The notes under the pieces were generated by a model. That model was not told the DNA's origin. It worked only from the letters and a program-made list of their open reading frames with translations, and searched no databases. The position numbers and the translations under genes are program-made. From Levilactobacillus wangkuiensis (lineage in GTDB: Bacteria; Bacillota; Bacilli; Lactobacillales; Lactobacillaceae), in assembly GCF_016861605.1 (NCBI RefSeq), contig NZ_BOLM01000010.1, positions 28,560 through 92,559 of the forward strand: DNA of 64,000 nucleotides, read 5' to 3'. This document shows, in pieces, positions 8,091 to 16,801 of the stretch (position 1 is the stretch's first letter; every line of letters begins with the position of its first letter).

Positions 8091-8609
8091 TTACAAACGG
8101 TCAAAGGTAAATTTTAAATCGGGCACGGGCTGGGCATCACGGGTGTAATACTGGACGACCCATTGCGTCGGTGTCACGGTGATCATGGCACAGGTGCCCC
8201 CTAGCTGGCGGAACTCACCGCGCGGCTGACTGATACTTCCGGGATTCACGAAAACGTGGCCCCCGACCGCTTCGGCCGCCAGCTCATGAGTGTGACCGTA
8301 AAAAACGAGGTCGGCCTGTTCCTGATCCGCGTGCAATTTCAGCTTAGTGAGGTCCCAATGCACCTCATCGTAGTGGCCGTGCGTCAACAAGACCTTGCAG
8401 CCGTCAACCGTGGGCGTCTGCACCAACGGTAACTGACTATCGAAGTCCATGTTGCCCATCACCACGTACGCATCCTTGAACCAGGGATCATCGGCGTTCA
8501 TTTCGGAATCGCCACAGTGAAAAATGGTATCCGGTTGCAAAGCCTGCTTGAGACTGACCAGGATGTCCCGGTCTCCATGATTATCACTGACTACCAGCCA
8601 ACGTGTCAT
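8091..8609 (-). CDS. yfcE: YfcE/MJ0936-type metallophosphoesterase
   Basis: A 172-residue calcineurin-like phosphodiesterase. The dinuclear metal motifs are complete: SDNHGD near the N-terminus, FHCGDSE, MGNMD, LTHGH and YGHTHE. The RBS GGGAGG is 7 bases before the chosen ATG (MTRWLVVSD). That ATG shares one base with the TAA stop of rdgB, so translation is probably coupled. Family members hydrolyse model phosphodiesters; the physiological substrate is unknown. Confidence 0.88.
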   Translation of the reverse strand: MTRWLVVSDNHGDRDILVSLKQALQPDTIFHCGDSEMNADDPWFKDAYVVMGNMDFDSQLPLVQTPTVDGCKVLLTHGHYDEVHWDLTKLKLHADQEQADLVFYGHTHELAAEAVGGHVFVNPGSISQPRGEFRQLGGTCAMITVTPTQWVVQYYTRDAQPVPDLKFTFDRL

Positions 8610-9211
8610 TATTTTTCCTCCCACCATTCATCGAATTGCGGTAACATTGCCGCCGTGGCCTTAGCCCGGTGACTGTGTTGATTCTTTTGAGCCAAACCCA
8701 TTTCGGCAAAGGTCGCGTGTTCGGCAGGCACATAAAATAAGGGATCATACCCGAAGCCATCTTCGCCACGAGGCGCCGTTAAAATTTCACCACGCACCTC
8801 ACCCGTGGCCACGAGCTTCTTGCCATTCGGCTTGATCAACACTAACGACGTGTGAAACCCAGCGCCCCGTTGTGCGGCGGGAACGCCTTGTAGATTTGCC
8901 AACAATTTGGCATTGTTCTTGGCATCATCGTGATCGCCGGCGTACCGTGCAGAATAGATGCCCGGTTCACCATTGAGGGCGTCGACCATCAGGCCAGAAT
9001 CGTCCGCTAAAACGGGCAATTGCGTCTGTTTGGCCACCGCAGTCGCCTTCAGCGTGGCGTTTTCCGTGAAGGTCGTCCCGGTCTCCGCAACCTGCGTGAG
9101 GTCCGGAAAATCTGCCAGTGTCTTCACCGTCAGACCCTTGGGCTCAAAAATAGCGCGAAATTCACGGGCCTTTCCCGCGTTGTTCGTGGCGATTACCAAT
9201 GTGTTCTCCAT
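8609..9211 (-). CDS. rdgB: XTP/dITP diphosphatase (non-canonical purine NTPase)
   Basis: A HAM1/RdgB-family pyrophosphatase that removes ITP, dITP and XTP from the nucleotide pool and so prevents their incorporation into DNA and RNA. It has 200 residues. Family motifs are ATNNAGKAREF at the N-terminus, LADDSGLMVDAL (metal-binding Asp) and GEDGFGYDPLFYV. The start MENTLVIATNN is chosen because GGAGG is 10 bases upstream; longer readings run into racE. It starts 2 bases after the racE stop and overlaps yfcE by one base, forming a tight racE-rdgB-yfcE operon as in many Firmicutes. Confidence 0.95.
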   Translation of the reverse strand: MENTLVIATNNAGKAREFRAIFEPKGLTVKTLADFPDLTQVAETGTTFTENATLKATAVAKQTQLPVLADDSGLMVDALNGEPGIYSARYAGDHDDAKNNAKLLANLQGVPAAQRGAGFHTSLVLIKPNGKKLVATGEVRGEILTAPRGEDGFGYDPLFYVPAEHATFAEMGLAQKNQHSHRAKATAAMLPQFDEWWEEK

Positions 9212-9213
9212 GC

Positions 9214-10044
9214 TTATTCTACCTCCGCGGGGGTCGCTAACGTGCTGACATCTAAGTGGGTGACGTGCTTGGGGGCGATTTCTAACCATTCACTGGCCAA
9301 TTGATTAAACTGGTCAACGTCACCGGTTGTGTAATACGTCGCCGTCACGGGCTGTCCCGTGGTATTCAGTTCATGCTTGTCTTTCAAAATAGCTGCAGTC
9401 TGTTCAGCCGCGGATACGCCGGGATCAACCAACGTCACTTCGGGCCCGATTGCCCGCTGAATGGCGTCTCTCAGCAGTGGAAAATGGGTGCAGCCCATGA
9501 CTAGCGTATCAATGTCGGTTCCTTGGAAGGGTGCCAAGTTTTGCGCCACCACTTCTTGGGCGTGCGCCGAGGTCAAATCATTGTGTTCGGCCAGTGTCAC
9601 CAGTTGGGGACAGGCGACACTCACGACCTGGTTCTGCGCATCGACGGCCAAAATATCCTGTTGATATTGGCCACTCTTAACGGTCCCTTCCGTCGCGATG
9701 ACGCCAATCTTGTGGTTCTTGGTGACCTTAGCTGCCGTCGTGGCGCCGGGGGCAATCACCCCAACCACGGGCACGGGTAGCTCCGACTGCATCTGCGTTA
9801 AGGCCGCCGCTGTTGCCGTGTTGCAAGCGATAACAAATATTTTAATGTTGGCATGTTGCCGTAAGTAAGTGGCAATCTGTCGCGTAAAGGTCGTGACTTC
9901 TTCGACCGACCGGGGACCGTATGGCAAGCGCGCCTGGTCGCCCAAAAAGACCGTATTTTCAGCTGGTAATAATCGCTGAACTTCCTTTAAAACTGTTAAA
10001 CCGCCGACTCCTGAATCCATGAGACCAATCGGATCTGTTTGCAT
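9214..10044 (-). CDS. racE: Glutamate racemase
   Basis: Interconverts L- and D-glutamate to supply D-Glu for peptidoglycan. The 276-residue protein has both catalytic cysteines in their conserved settings (IACNTATAA and VMGCTHFPLL), the N-terminal GLMDSGVGGLTVL and the GDQARLPYG motif. It is the first gene of the operon with rdgB, yfcE and probably cbpB. The protein is cytosolic and of normal length. Confidence 0.96.
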   Translation of the reverse strand: MQTDPIGLMDSGVGGLTVLKEVQRLLPAENTVFLGDQARLPYGPRSVEEVTTFTRQIATYLRQHANIKIFVIACNTATAAALTQMQSELPVPVVGVIAPGATTAAKVTKNHKIGVIATEGTVKSGQYQQDILAVDAQNQVVSVACPQLVTLAEHNDLTSAHAQEVVAQNLAPFQGTDIDTLVMGCTHFPLLRDAIQRAIGPEVTLVDPGVSAAEQTAAILKDKHELNTTGQPVTATYYTTGDVDQFNQLASEWLEIAPKHVTHLDVSTLATPAEVE

Positions 10045-10188
10045 GAATCAACGCTCCTTCTCGATGTTCTTGAATCTCCATTATCGCCTTTTTATTAACC
10101 GGTTTCAAGTTTCCTGCCAGGCAAAACGCCAATTCTCATAAATATACGTAAAATTTACCGGATAGTCATATTCCTGAAACAAATACGG

Positions 10189-10194
10189 TATAAT
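10189..10194 (+). promoter_or_regulatory. -10 element of the yslB-like gene
   Basis: A perfect TATAAT, without an obvious consensus -35. Because the ATG at 10193 overlaps this -10, translation cannot start there, which supports the downstream GTG start. Confidence 0.65.
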
Positions 10195-10231
10195 GAGTTC
10201 AGAAACTATCGGAATGAAGGAGTCCACCATC

Positions 10232-10750
10232 GTGAAAAACTTATATCAAACCGTCATGGCTGATGCCGACGGTGCCGCAAATCTGCCACAAATGTTACTC
10301 AGAGAAGCCTTACTCCCAGAATTGTTAGGCGATGACCAGGGCGACATCAACTACTGGGCGGGCAAATCACTGGCTCGCCGGTTCCCAATCGGCAACCCCA
10401 AGGACGCCGCTACCTTCTTTGAGCAAGTTGGGTTTGGCCACTTGTCCCTGATCAAACAGACGGCCCAAATGACCCGTTGGCAACTCAGTGGCACGCCCGT
10501 TAAGCTACGGAAACAATTACAAGGCGATGGCGATTTCACGTTGGAAGCGGGTTTCCTCGCAGAAATGATGGCCCAACAGCTAGGCGTTTCCGCTGAAGCC
10601 GAGTTAACTGAAACTTCCCGCAAGCTGCAGGCCACCACCGTCACCTTCGACGTCTACACCGATCCCGAAGATGTGATTCCGGACTACGATGCCCCCACCC
10701 CACTGGCAGTGGTTCGCGACGAACCTACTGAATCGCCTGAAGAAAACTAA
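10232..10750 (+). CDS. YslB-like DUF2507 protein
   Basis: A 172-residue protein of the DUF2507 family (YslB in Bacillus), a V4R-like fold whose role is unknown. Seen here: NYWAGKSLARRFP and a WQLSG region in the core, then an acidic Pro/Glu tail (TPLAVVRDEPTESPEEN) that makes it longer than the ~150-residue Bacillus form. The GTG start is chosen because AAGGAG lies 9 bases upstream and the upstream ATGs overlap or hug the -10 element. It sits between racE and trxA, as in other lactobacilli. Confidence 0.8.
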   Translation: MKNLYQTVMADADGAANLPQMLLREALLPELLGDDQGDINYWAGKSLARRFPIGNPKDAATFFEQVGFGHLSLIKQTAQMTRWQLSGTPVKLRKQLQGDGDFTLEAGFLAEMMAQQLGVSAEAELTETSRKLQATTVTFDVYTDPEDVIPDYDAPTPLAVVRDEPTESPEEN

Positions 10751-10764
10751 CCAAGTTTCATGTC

Positions 10765-10803
10765 AGCACTGACCGCACTATCACGATGGTCAGTGCTTTT
10801 TTC
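10765..10803 (+). terminator. Terminator of the yslB-like gene
   Basis: AGCACTGACC / GGTCAGTGCT arms followed by TTTTTT. Confidence 0.93.
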
Positions 10804-10805
10804 GT

Positions 10806-10842
10806 CAAAAAAAAACGGCCGCCACCGCAGTGACGACCGTTT
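10806..10842 (-). terminator. trxA terminator
   Basis: On the minus strand ACGGTCGTCAC TGC GGTGGCGGCCGT is followed by nine T. It is back to back with the terminator of the convergent yslB-like gene. Confidence 0.9.
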
Positions 10843-10851
10843 GCCAACGCG

Positions 10852-11172
10852 TTAAGCTTCCACGTATTGGTCCAAAATCTTCTTCAATTGGTCCTTGGAG
10901 TGGTAACCCACGATAGAGTCGACCACTTGGCCGTCCTTCTTCACGAGTAAGGTTGGGATACTCATGATACCAAAGGATTGTGGCGTGTTAGGGTTGGCGT
11001 CAACGTCCATCTTGTTGAACGTGACGTTATCCATTTCCTCAGATAATTGTTCAACGACTGGTGATTGCATCCGACAAGGACCACACCAAGTTGCCCAAAA
11101 GTCCGTCAGGGTTACACCCTTAGCGGTGTCCTGTTCAAAGGTCTTATCAGTTGTTTCTGCTACTGCTGCCAT
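10852..11172 (-). CDS. trxA: Thioredoxin
   Basis: Small cytosolic dithiol oxidoreductase that receives electrons from thioredoxin reductase and reduces protein disulfides. The 106-residue protein has the active site WCGPC (about residues 29-33), the cis-Pro loop SIPTLLV and a normal length. The RBS AAGGAGG precedes the ATG. A candidate promoter (TTGTGA, 16 bp, TGG-TAGACT) lies between the gene and the repeat at 11304, so the repeat is probably not part of this mRNA. Confidence 0.96.
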   Translation of the reverse strand: MAAVAETTDKTFEQDTAKGVTLTDFWATWCGPCRMQSPVVEQLSEEMDNVTFNKMDVDANPNTPQSFGIMSIPTLLVKKDGQVVDSIVGYHSKDQLKKILDQYVEA

Positions 11173-11303
11173 TCAGAATTGCCTCCTTATCAAATTTAAT
11201 CACGACTTCATATCTTTCAGTCTACCAGAATTTTTTGAAATCACAACTAAGTTGCTTACAATTTATTAGCATTCGCATTTGCTGCGGGGGAACTGCTTTG
11301 TTC

Positions 11304-11580
11304 GCACCTCCGGGTCGGTGAAAACTGAGCCGTGACGCTGTCGGTTGTCCGTTCCCGCCGGCGGGTTCAAAATGCCCTGCTATGGGGCCGGTTCCAGCCT
11401 GAGAACCGGGCTTCCGCCTCAACTTTGCGCCTGAAACCCGGTCGCAAAGGTTGTCCCGTGGACTAGGCTGAGCAAAAACCTCAGCCAAGACCACCGACAC
11501 AGCTGGGCATTTTGACCCGCCTCTGGTCACTCACACTGGCCAGCTCGGCTCATTTTCACCAGTCCTGCGGCTGACACGGC
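11304..11580 (+). repeat. Structured repeat element, type II (copy 5)
   Basis: Outer arms GGTGAAAACTGAGCC / GGCTCATTTTCACC. A second stem pairs CAAAATGCCC with GGGCATTTTG. Further blocks are CTTTGCG/CGCAAAG, GGTTGTCCCGTGG, the AGGCTGAG/CTCAGCC hairpin and GACACAGCTGGG. The end CCTGCGGCTGACAC follows. It lies 132 bp upstream of trxA and faces copy 6. Confidence 0.88.
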
Positions 11581-11800
11581 GTTCCCCGTATCAAACGGCT
11601 CATCAATCAATTGGTTGGCACTTACTTGTCTGACTCATTAGCTAATGGTTAGTTTCTACTCACGCAACTATGCAATGGTCGCCTAACCAAAAATCCCCCA
11701 GTAAGCAATTTACTGAGAGACTTTAATCACAAACAATTTAATACACACAACCCACACACGCCTCGGTGATGGCTCCACCGTTGGGCTCTCACGCCATGTA
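11581..11800. other. AT-rich spacer between two facing repeat elements
   Basis: No gene is seen. As at 5937-6165, a ~220 bp AT-rich stretch is bracketed by the 3' ends of two inverted elements, between trxA and mutS2. Confidence 0.5.
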
Positions 11801-11984
11801 AGCCGTGAGGGCGGGGAAAATAAGTTCAGCCGTGGGAATTTCCTTAACAGCTTTTTTTGCTGTTAAGGAAATTGGCGTCTTTGAGACTCGGGTTTTGAGG
11901 CTCAAAGCGAGGTTAAAGACCGCTTCTCAGGCTTTGACCGTCCTTCCCTCGCGTTCCGACTTATTTTCCCCGCCCGGTAAGGCC
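11801..11984 (-). repeat. Structured repeat element, type I (copy 6)
   Basis: Outer arms GGGGAAAATAAG / CTTATTTTCCCC. The hairpin TTTCCTTAACAGC / GCTGTTAAGGAAA is perfect and unlike the arms of other copies. The CTTTGAG/CTCAAAG stem is present. On the minus strand it begins GCCTTACCGGGCGGGG, 10 bp after the mutS2 stop. Confidence 0.88.
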
Positions 11985-11994
11985 CTGAAAAAGA

Positions 11995-14358
11995 CTACTT
12001 AAACCGCACAACCGTCGACCCGTCACCACCGGCGTTGGCTGGGGAGAAGCCGAAGCTCTTGATGCGGTTATTCCGCTTCAAGTACTCGGTGACCCCTTTC
12101 CGCAAGGCCCCGGTGCCCTTTCCGTGAATGATCGTCACAGATGGGTAACCCGCTAGCAAGGCGGAATCAATGTACCGGTCAACTTCGGCCATGGCCTCTT
12201 CATAACGGTGACCGCGGAGATCCAAGGTTGGCGACATGCCGCTGGAGCCACTGCGTTTCACACTAGCCCGCGGTTGTTTGGCCGACTTGGCTGGGTCCTT
12301 GGCCTTTTCCAGGTCGTTGGTGGCAATCTTCATTTTCAAGATTCCCAGTTGGACTTCCCAGTGGCTGTCATCCAGTTGCTGCATCAGGACCCCGATTTGA
12401 CCGTAGGACTTGACCAGCACGCTGTCACCCTTGTGGAAGTCGAGCTTGGCCTTTTCCCGCCGCAGGACTCGGTTCTTCTTGAGCTTGGTATCCTGTTGCA
12501 GGGCGTTCAAGGCGCCTTGAGCCGCAATCAGCTCGTCTTCCTTAACGACGCTCTGACCGGCAGCCAACTGCTTCTTCCGCAAATCAGAAATGATTTGGTT
12601 GGCCCGCTTCCGGGACTCATCGACCAGCCGGTTGGCGTCGCGCTTGGCGTCCGTCATCAACTGATCCTTCTGATGTTGATAGCTGTCAAATTGCTTTTGT
12701 AATTGATCGTGTAAGTCATCGGCTTCGGCCAATTGGGTCCGTAAACTCTCGGCATCATCGTCGACCCGCCGCTTTTGTTCGGTCAGGTCGGAAATCATGG
12801 CGTTCAAGTCTTGACTGTCTTGGTCGGTCAACCCCCGAGCCGCGTCAATCACCTGTGACGGCATCCCCAGCCGGGCCGCAATGTCTAAGGCATTACTTCG
12901 TCCAGGAATCCCAATCAACAGCTTGTACGTTGGTTGGAGCGTTTCGCCGTTGAACTCCATGCTGGCGTTAATCGTATCTGGCCGGTTGTACCCGTAAGCC
13001 TTCAGCTCAGGATAGTGGGTCGACGCCATGACATAGCTACCTAGCGTCCCGATTTCGTCCAAAATAGCGATGGCCAGTGCGGCCCCTTCTTGGGGATCGG
13101 TGCCGGCACCCAGTTCATCGACCACGATTAAGCTGTGGTCGTCGGCCTGTTTCAGGATGGCTACGATATTTTCCATGTGCCCGGAGAACGTACTCAGACT
13201 TTGCTCGATGGATTGTTCATCCCCGATGTCCGCAAAAATATCGTTGAAGATACCAATCACACTGTTTTCATTAGCGGGAATAAACAAGCCCGACTGCCCC
13301 ATTAATTGGACCAGTGCCAACGTCTTCAGCGTGATGGTCTTCCCACCAGTGTTGGGCCCGGTCACGATGATGGCCTTGTAGTCCTTACCGATGGTGATGT
13401 CGTTGGCTACGACCTTCCGCTGATCAATCAGTGGGTGGCGTGCCTGCCGCAAGCTGACCTGATTATCCAGGGACAGCTTGGGTTCAGTAGCCTTCAAATG
13501 ATGGGCGTACTTGGCCTTGGCATTGATGAAATCAAAGTGCCCCAGAATTTCTGAGTTCCGTAAAATTTCATCCTGGTACGGATCAAGTAAAGCCGTCAAT
13601 TCGGCTAAAATGCGTTGTTCCTCGTGACGTTCATCCATTTGATTTTGTCGTAACCGGTTGTTCAAGCCCACAACTGCTTGGGGTTCAATGAACAGCGTTT
13701 GGCCACTGGCACTTTGATCATGCACGATTCCACCAAAGTGTTGCTTGTAAGCGGCCTGAACGGGAATTACGTAACGGTCATCCCGAATGGTCACGATAGT
13801 TTCACTCAGATATTTGGCATCCTTGCCCCGGGTGTATTGGTCCATGGTCCGGCGGATTTCCGCCTCGGTCTGAGTGATGTGCTGGCGAATCTGCTTCAAG
13901 GCGGGTGAGGCTTCATCCGTGATGTGGCCGTCGCCCTCTAGTGAAGTCCGCAATCGCCGTGTCACATCGGGTAACGTGACCAGTTCCTTCACAACTCGGT
14001 CGAGCCGACGTAAATCGACTTCCTTTTCAGCTAAGTCATGGAAAAATTTGACCACGGTTCCGGTCGTCCATAAGACCCGACTGATTTGAGCCAATTCCAA
14101 CCCGTTCAGGGCAGCCTCCATGGCTAACCGGTGTAAATGCGGCCGGATATCATCCAGCTTGGGCAGTGGAATCCCACTCTCCAAGCGGTAGATGTCGGCA
14201 CCGTCTCTGGTTTCGTCCAACCAGGTCTGCAGTTGTTTGGCATCCGCGGTTGGGGCCAGCTGACTCAGCTCATGCTGACCAGCTGCCGAGACCAAGTAAG
14301 TGCGTAAGGCTTGCTTGATTCGGTCGTACTCCATAATTTTCAATGTTTTTTGATTCAT
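11995..14358 (-). CDS. mutS2: Endonuclease MutS2
   Basis: MutS-family ATPase without the mismatch-recognition domain. It suppresses recombination or resolves collided ribosomes, depending on the species. The 787-residue protein has N-terminal core and clamp regions, Walker A GPNTGGKT near residue 335, Walker B VDELGAGTDP, a long coiled-coil region (about 515-625, rich in Gln/Asp/Arg) and a C-terminal Smr nuclease domain with LDLRGHRYEEAM and HGKGTGALRKGV. It lies 27 bp after cvpA, as in the zapA-cvpA-mutS2 operon of other Firmicutes. A repeat element sits directly after the stop. Confidence 0.96.
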   Translation of the reverse strand: MNQKTLKIMEYDRIKQALRTYLVSAAGQHELSQLAPTADAKQLQTWLDETRDGADIYRLESGIPLPKLDDIRPHLHRLAMEAALNGLELAQISRVLWTTGTVVKFFHDLAEKEVDLRRLDRVVKELVTLPDVTRRLRTSLEGDGHITDEASPALKQIRQHITQTEAEIRRTMDQYTRGKDAKYLSETIVTIRDDRYVIPVQAAYKQHFGGIVHDQSASGQTLFIEPQAVVGLNNRLRQNQMDERHEEQRILAELTALLDPYQDEILRNSEILGHFDFINAKAKYAHHLKATEPKLSLDNQVSLRQARHPLIDQRKVVANDITIGKDYKAIIVTGPNTGGKTITLKTLALVQLMGQSGLFIPANENSVIGIFNDIFADIGDEQSIEQSLSTFSGHMENIVAILKQADDHSLIVVDELGAGTDPQEGAALAIAILDEIGTLGSYVMASTHYPELKAYGYNRPDTINASMEFNGETLQPTYKLLIGIPGRSNALDIAARLGMPSQVIDAARGLTDQDSQDLNAMISDLTEQKRRVDDDAESLRTQLAEADDLHDQLQKQFDSYQHQKDQLMTDAKRDANRLVDESRKRANQIISDLRKKQLAAGQSVVKEDELIAAQGALNALQQDTKLKKNRVLRREKAKLDFHKGDSVLVKSYGQIGVLMQQLDDSHWEVQLGILKMKIATNDLEKAKDPAKSAKQPRASVKRSGSSGMSPTLDLRGHRYEEAMAEVDRYIDSALLAGYPSVTIIHGKGTGALRKGVTEYLKRNNRIKSFGFSPANAGGDGSTVVRFK

Positions 14359-14385
14359 CGGCGAACTCCTCTCTCCCGAATCAAT

Positions 14386-14925
14386 CTAATTCGATTCATG
14401 CTCCGTCAGCCACCAGGTGAACACCTGCTTTGAGAGCACGGGTGTCTGTTTGACAATCCACTGGGCGACTGGGGAGGCTTGATAACTGTTTTGAAAACCC
14501 TGAATTGGTAACAGGATTAGTAAATTTAAGGTTAAAAAAATGACTACATAACGAATGACCAGATTAATCAGACCACCCGCTAAGGAATTAACTTGATGAA
14601 TCACTGGCAACCAGGTCACCTTGTTGATGCCATAAGCTAATTTGCGGACAATGAAAAAGCCCACGGTCAAAATGGCCGAAAACGCGAGACCATTTAAAAA
14701 GAAACTGCTACTCTCAGCCGCGGTCACGGCGCTGGCAGAACTGTTCAGGGAAAGATTTCCCACGAACTGGCCCACGCCGCTTGCCAGTGGTTTGGCACCC
14801 AACCGGGCGATAACCCAAACAATCAAGTAGCCAATCGTGCTAATAATCTGTAACACCAGTCCCCGCCGGTAGCCCCGACGAAAACCAAAGATGAGAACTG
14901 CGAGAATAATTAAGCTTAAAACCAA
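14386..14925 (-). CDS. cvpA: CvpA family membrane protein
   Basis: A 179-residue integral membrane protein with four predicted membrane segments (about 1-18, 22-45, 70-95 and 110-138) of the CvpA type; named for colicin V production in E. coli, with an unclear role in Firmicutes. It starts with TTG: GGAGG is 6 bases upstream, inside the zapA stop region, and the gap after the zapA stop is a single base. Translation is therefore probably coupled to zapA. Confidence 0.85.
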   Translation of the reverse strand: MVLSLIILAVLIFGFRRGYRRGLVLQIISTIGYLIVWVIARLGAKPLASGVGQFVGNLSLNSSASAVTAAESSSFFLNGLAFSAILTVGFFIVRKLAYGINKVTWLPVIHQVNSLAGGLINLVIRYVVIFLTLNLLILLPIQGFQNSYQASPVAQWIVKQTPVLSKQVFTWWLTEHESN

Positions 14926-14926
14926 A

Positions 14927-15190
14927 CTATTCCTCCGTTTCTGATGAGTCCTTGCTGGAATCCGTTTGGTCGTTGGCCGCTGCCATCTTTAATTGGTCCG
15001 AAACAGCGTTGAACGCCATCAAGATTGCCGCGTCTTCTTTACTAATATTGGGTGACAGCTCCTTGAGCTGGGTGAACTGTTCATTCAGCACCTCAGTCAC
15101 CGCCCGCATATGTTCGTCCGTGGCTTGCCCGACAATCGTGTAACTCTTGCCGGCAATGACGGCTTTAAAGCGGTGTGTTTCTTCAGTCAT
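14927..15190 (-). CDS. zapA: Cell division protein ZapA
   Basis: A small FtsZ-ring-associated protein of 87 residues that promotes bundling of FtsZ filaments. Seen: the N-terminal HRFKAVIAGKSYTIVG motif and the middle helix HMRAVTEVLNEQFTQLKE, then a polar Asp/Ser-rich tail. The start has a GGGGGA-type RBS. It is first in the zapA-cvpA-mutS2 operon. Confidence 0.88.
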   Translation of the reverse strand: MTEETHRFKAVIAGKSYTIVGQATDEHMRAVTEVLNEQFTQLKELSPNISKEDAAILMAFNAVSDQLKMAAANDQTDSSKDSSETEE

Positions 15191-15449
15191 TTTAAAATTC
15201 CCCCTGTTTTGCGCAACGTCTTATTTTACCATTAAACAGTGGTCGGGCGCACGTTTTGGCCTTTAAAATGGTTGTAAGATTGTCCGTTTCGCCTGCGGTA
15301 GACAGATACACTGGCTTTCACCCATTTTAACTGCACCGTCTTCTCTGCCGGTAATTTCACTGTCAGCTAAACATACTTTAGGCTGCCGCTCATACTCACT
15401 AACATGCCACCCATTTACTCGTTAATCCCACCAAATTTTCTCGTCATAC
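15191..15449. other. Intergenic gap, zapA to yrzB
   Basis: It should hold the promoter of the zapA operon, though no clear hexamers were assigned. A short CCTTTAAAATGG / CCATTTTAA-like pairing is present, but the sequence lacks the other blocks of the repeat family. Confidence 0.35.
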
Positions 15450-15478
15450 AAAAAAGGACGGAAAAATTCCGTCCTTTC
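15450..15478 (-). terminator. Terminator after yrzB
   Basis: AAAGGACGGAA / TTCCGTCCTTT arms with a T run on the minus strand. Confidence 0.93.
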
Positions 15479-15489
15479 GTTGAAACTGA

Positions 15490-15801
15490 CTAGTCTTTTT
15501 TACCAGCGTTAGGATCAATGGTCCCATCAGCCAGGAAAGTGTTCAGTACGGATTCAACCATATCCCATTCTTCGTCGGACTCGATCAATTGCAAGTCGCC
15601 ACCGGATGGGTTAGCTGGATCATCGTCTGCAGGTAACGCGTAGGCTTGGATGTCAACTTCCTCGTCGTCGCTCTTGCCTGAAGGGTAAATCAAGATGTAT
15701 GACTTACCAAAATCGTCAGATTCAAAGGTAAACAGGACATCGTAAAGTTCTTCGTTACCATTTTCGTCAACTAATGTAATTTGTTCTTGGTCTTCGTTCA
15801 T
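15490..15801 (-). CDS. yrzB: DUF1292 protein (YrzB-like)
   Basis: A 103-residue acidic cytosolic protein of the DUF1292 family, function unknown. Seen: QITLVDENGNEELYDVLFTF, typical of the family, and many Asp/Glu. The start MNEDQEQITLV is chosen because GTGAGG lies about 7 bases upstream. It is last in the ireB-ruvX-yrzB cluster, which is widely conserved next to alaS in Firmicutes. Confidence 0.87.
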   Translation of the reverse strand: MNEDQEQITLVDENGNEELYDVLFTFESDDFGKSYILIYPSGKSDDEEVDIQAYALPADDDPANPSGGDLQLIESDEEWDMVESVLNTFLADGTIDPNAGKKD

Positions 15802-15809
15802 GGGAAACC

Positions 15810-16247
15810 TCACTTTTCTTGAGTTAACTTGCCGTGACGATCCAAATAATTTTGGAGAATCAGTCCGGCAGCTAATTTATCAATTACTTTTTTTCGTTTG
15901 CGGCGCGAAGTATCCGCTTGTTCCACTAACATACGCTCCGCCTCAACGGTTGTCAACCGCTCGTCTTCAAAATCGACGGGCAAGTGGAACCGTTCAGTTA
16001 ACATCTCACCGTACCGCTTAGATGCCGCGGCCCGGGGACCTAACGAATTGTTCATGTTCTTGGGGAGCCCGACCACAAAGCCTTGGACTTCGTGTGACGC
16101 CACCAGTTCTGCGACCCGATTCAACCCGAAGACTTCTTCCTCTTCTTTGATTGGAATGATCTCAATTCCTTGGGCGGTCCACCCGAGAGCATCGCTAATC
16201 GCAATACCCACGGTACGGGAACCCACGTCTAAACCCATTAACTTCAT
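15810..16247 (-). CDS. ruvX: Holliday-junction-resolvase-like YqgF/RuvX
   Basis: A 145-residue RNase H-fold protein. Orthologues act in 16S rRNA 5' end maturation and have been proposed as junction resolvases. Motifs: [15 protein letters not shown] at the N-terminus, [16 protein letters not shown] in the middle and [15 protein letters not shown] near the C-terminus, with conserved acidic residues present. Its ATG overlaps the ireB stop by four bases (ATGA). Confidence 0.93.
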   Translation of the reverse strand: MKLMGLDVGSRTVGIAISDALGWTAQGIEIIPIKEEEEVFGLNRVAELVASHEVQGFVVGLPKNMNNSLGPRAAASKRYGEMLTERFHLPVDFEDERLTTVEAERMLVEQADTSRRKRKKVIDKLAAGLILQNYLDRHGKLTQEK

Positions 16248-16516
16248 GAAGGCTTCACCGGTCCATTCTGATTCAGGTAGAAACGCACTAGCTCTTCAAT
16301 AATCTCGTCGCGCTCGTGCTTCCGAATCAAGTTCCGTGCATCATTGATACGTGGAATATATGCAGGATCGCCCGATAGTAGGTAGCCGACAATCTGATTA
16401 ATTGGATTATAACCCTTTTCCTCTAGTGCTTGATAGACCGTTACCAGCGTATCATGAACGTCCTTTGGTTGGTTAGCCCCAAAGTCAAAATACATCGTTT
16501 TGTCTAATGAACTCAC
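16244..16516 (-). CDS. ireB: IreB family regulatory phosphoprotein
   Basis: A 90-residue protein of the UPF0297/IreB family. In Enterococcus faecalis IreB is phosphorylated by the Ser/Thr kinase IreK and influences cephalosporin resistance. Seen: [10 protein letters not shown] at the start with a candidate phospho-Thr, and [20 protein letters not shown] ... [14 protein letters not shown]. The GTG start is chosen because it gives the family length and a G-rich RBS precedes it. It overlaps ruvX by four bases. Confidence 0.93.
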   Translation of the reverse strand: MSSLDKTMYFDFGANQPKDVHDTLVTVYQALEEKGYNPINQIVGYLLSGDPAYIPRINDARNLIRKHERDEIIEELVRFYLNQNGPVKPS

Positions 16517-16624
16517 TATAAAACACCCCCGCACTTCCTCGCTTAGCCTTAATTTTACTCGATTACCGCCCAAACTACAACGCACTTCAGCAATGTAATC
16601 TATTCGTAATACTGTTGCTGGGAA

Positions 16625-16651
16625 GGGAGCCACTCGAATCGAGCCGCTCCC
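16625..16651. other. Hairpin upstream of ireB
   Basis: GGGAGC and GCTCCC enclose the palindrome CTCGAATCGAG. There is no T run on either strand, so it is not a clear terminator. Confidence 0.45.
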
Positions 16652-16675
16652 TCCTCCTGACTAAGCTTTTAGCTA

Positions 16676-16750
16676 AATTTCAATAATTAGTGTCGCGCCA
16701 TCACTGGCAAATTCACCCGTACTGCCGCCAGCACCAACCTTAAACATGAT
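16676..16750 (-). pseudogene. Possible gene remnant (24 codons)
   Basis: A short open frame reads MFKVGAGGSTGEFASDGA and ends LIIEI with a stop. No RBS is seen and the frame is too short for a known domain. It may be the tail of a decayed gene between alaS and ireB, or chance. Confidence 0.2.
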
Positions 16751-16782
16751 TAATAGTTTAACAGAATGACCACGAGATTCAA

Positions 16783-16801
16783 GCAAAACGCCTCAGCGTT
16801 A
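16783..16801 (-). terminator. Short terminator at the alaS stop
   Basis: AACGC TGAG GCGTT followed by TTGCTTG, overlapping the stop codon. The stem is only 5 bp, so strength is uncertain. Confidence 0.5.

Noticed and set aside
15191..15449. Further copy of the structured element upstream of zapA
   Set aside because: Only a short CCATTTTAA-type pairing is present; the H1, H2 and end blocks are missing.
16676..16750. Small functional gene between alaS and ireB
   Set aside because: Only 24 codons, no RBS and no terminator of its own; kept only as a low-confidence remnant.
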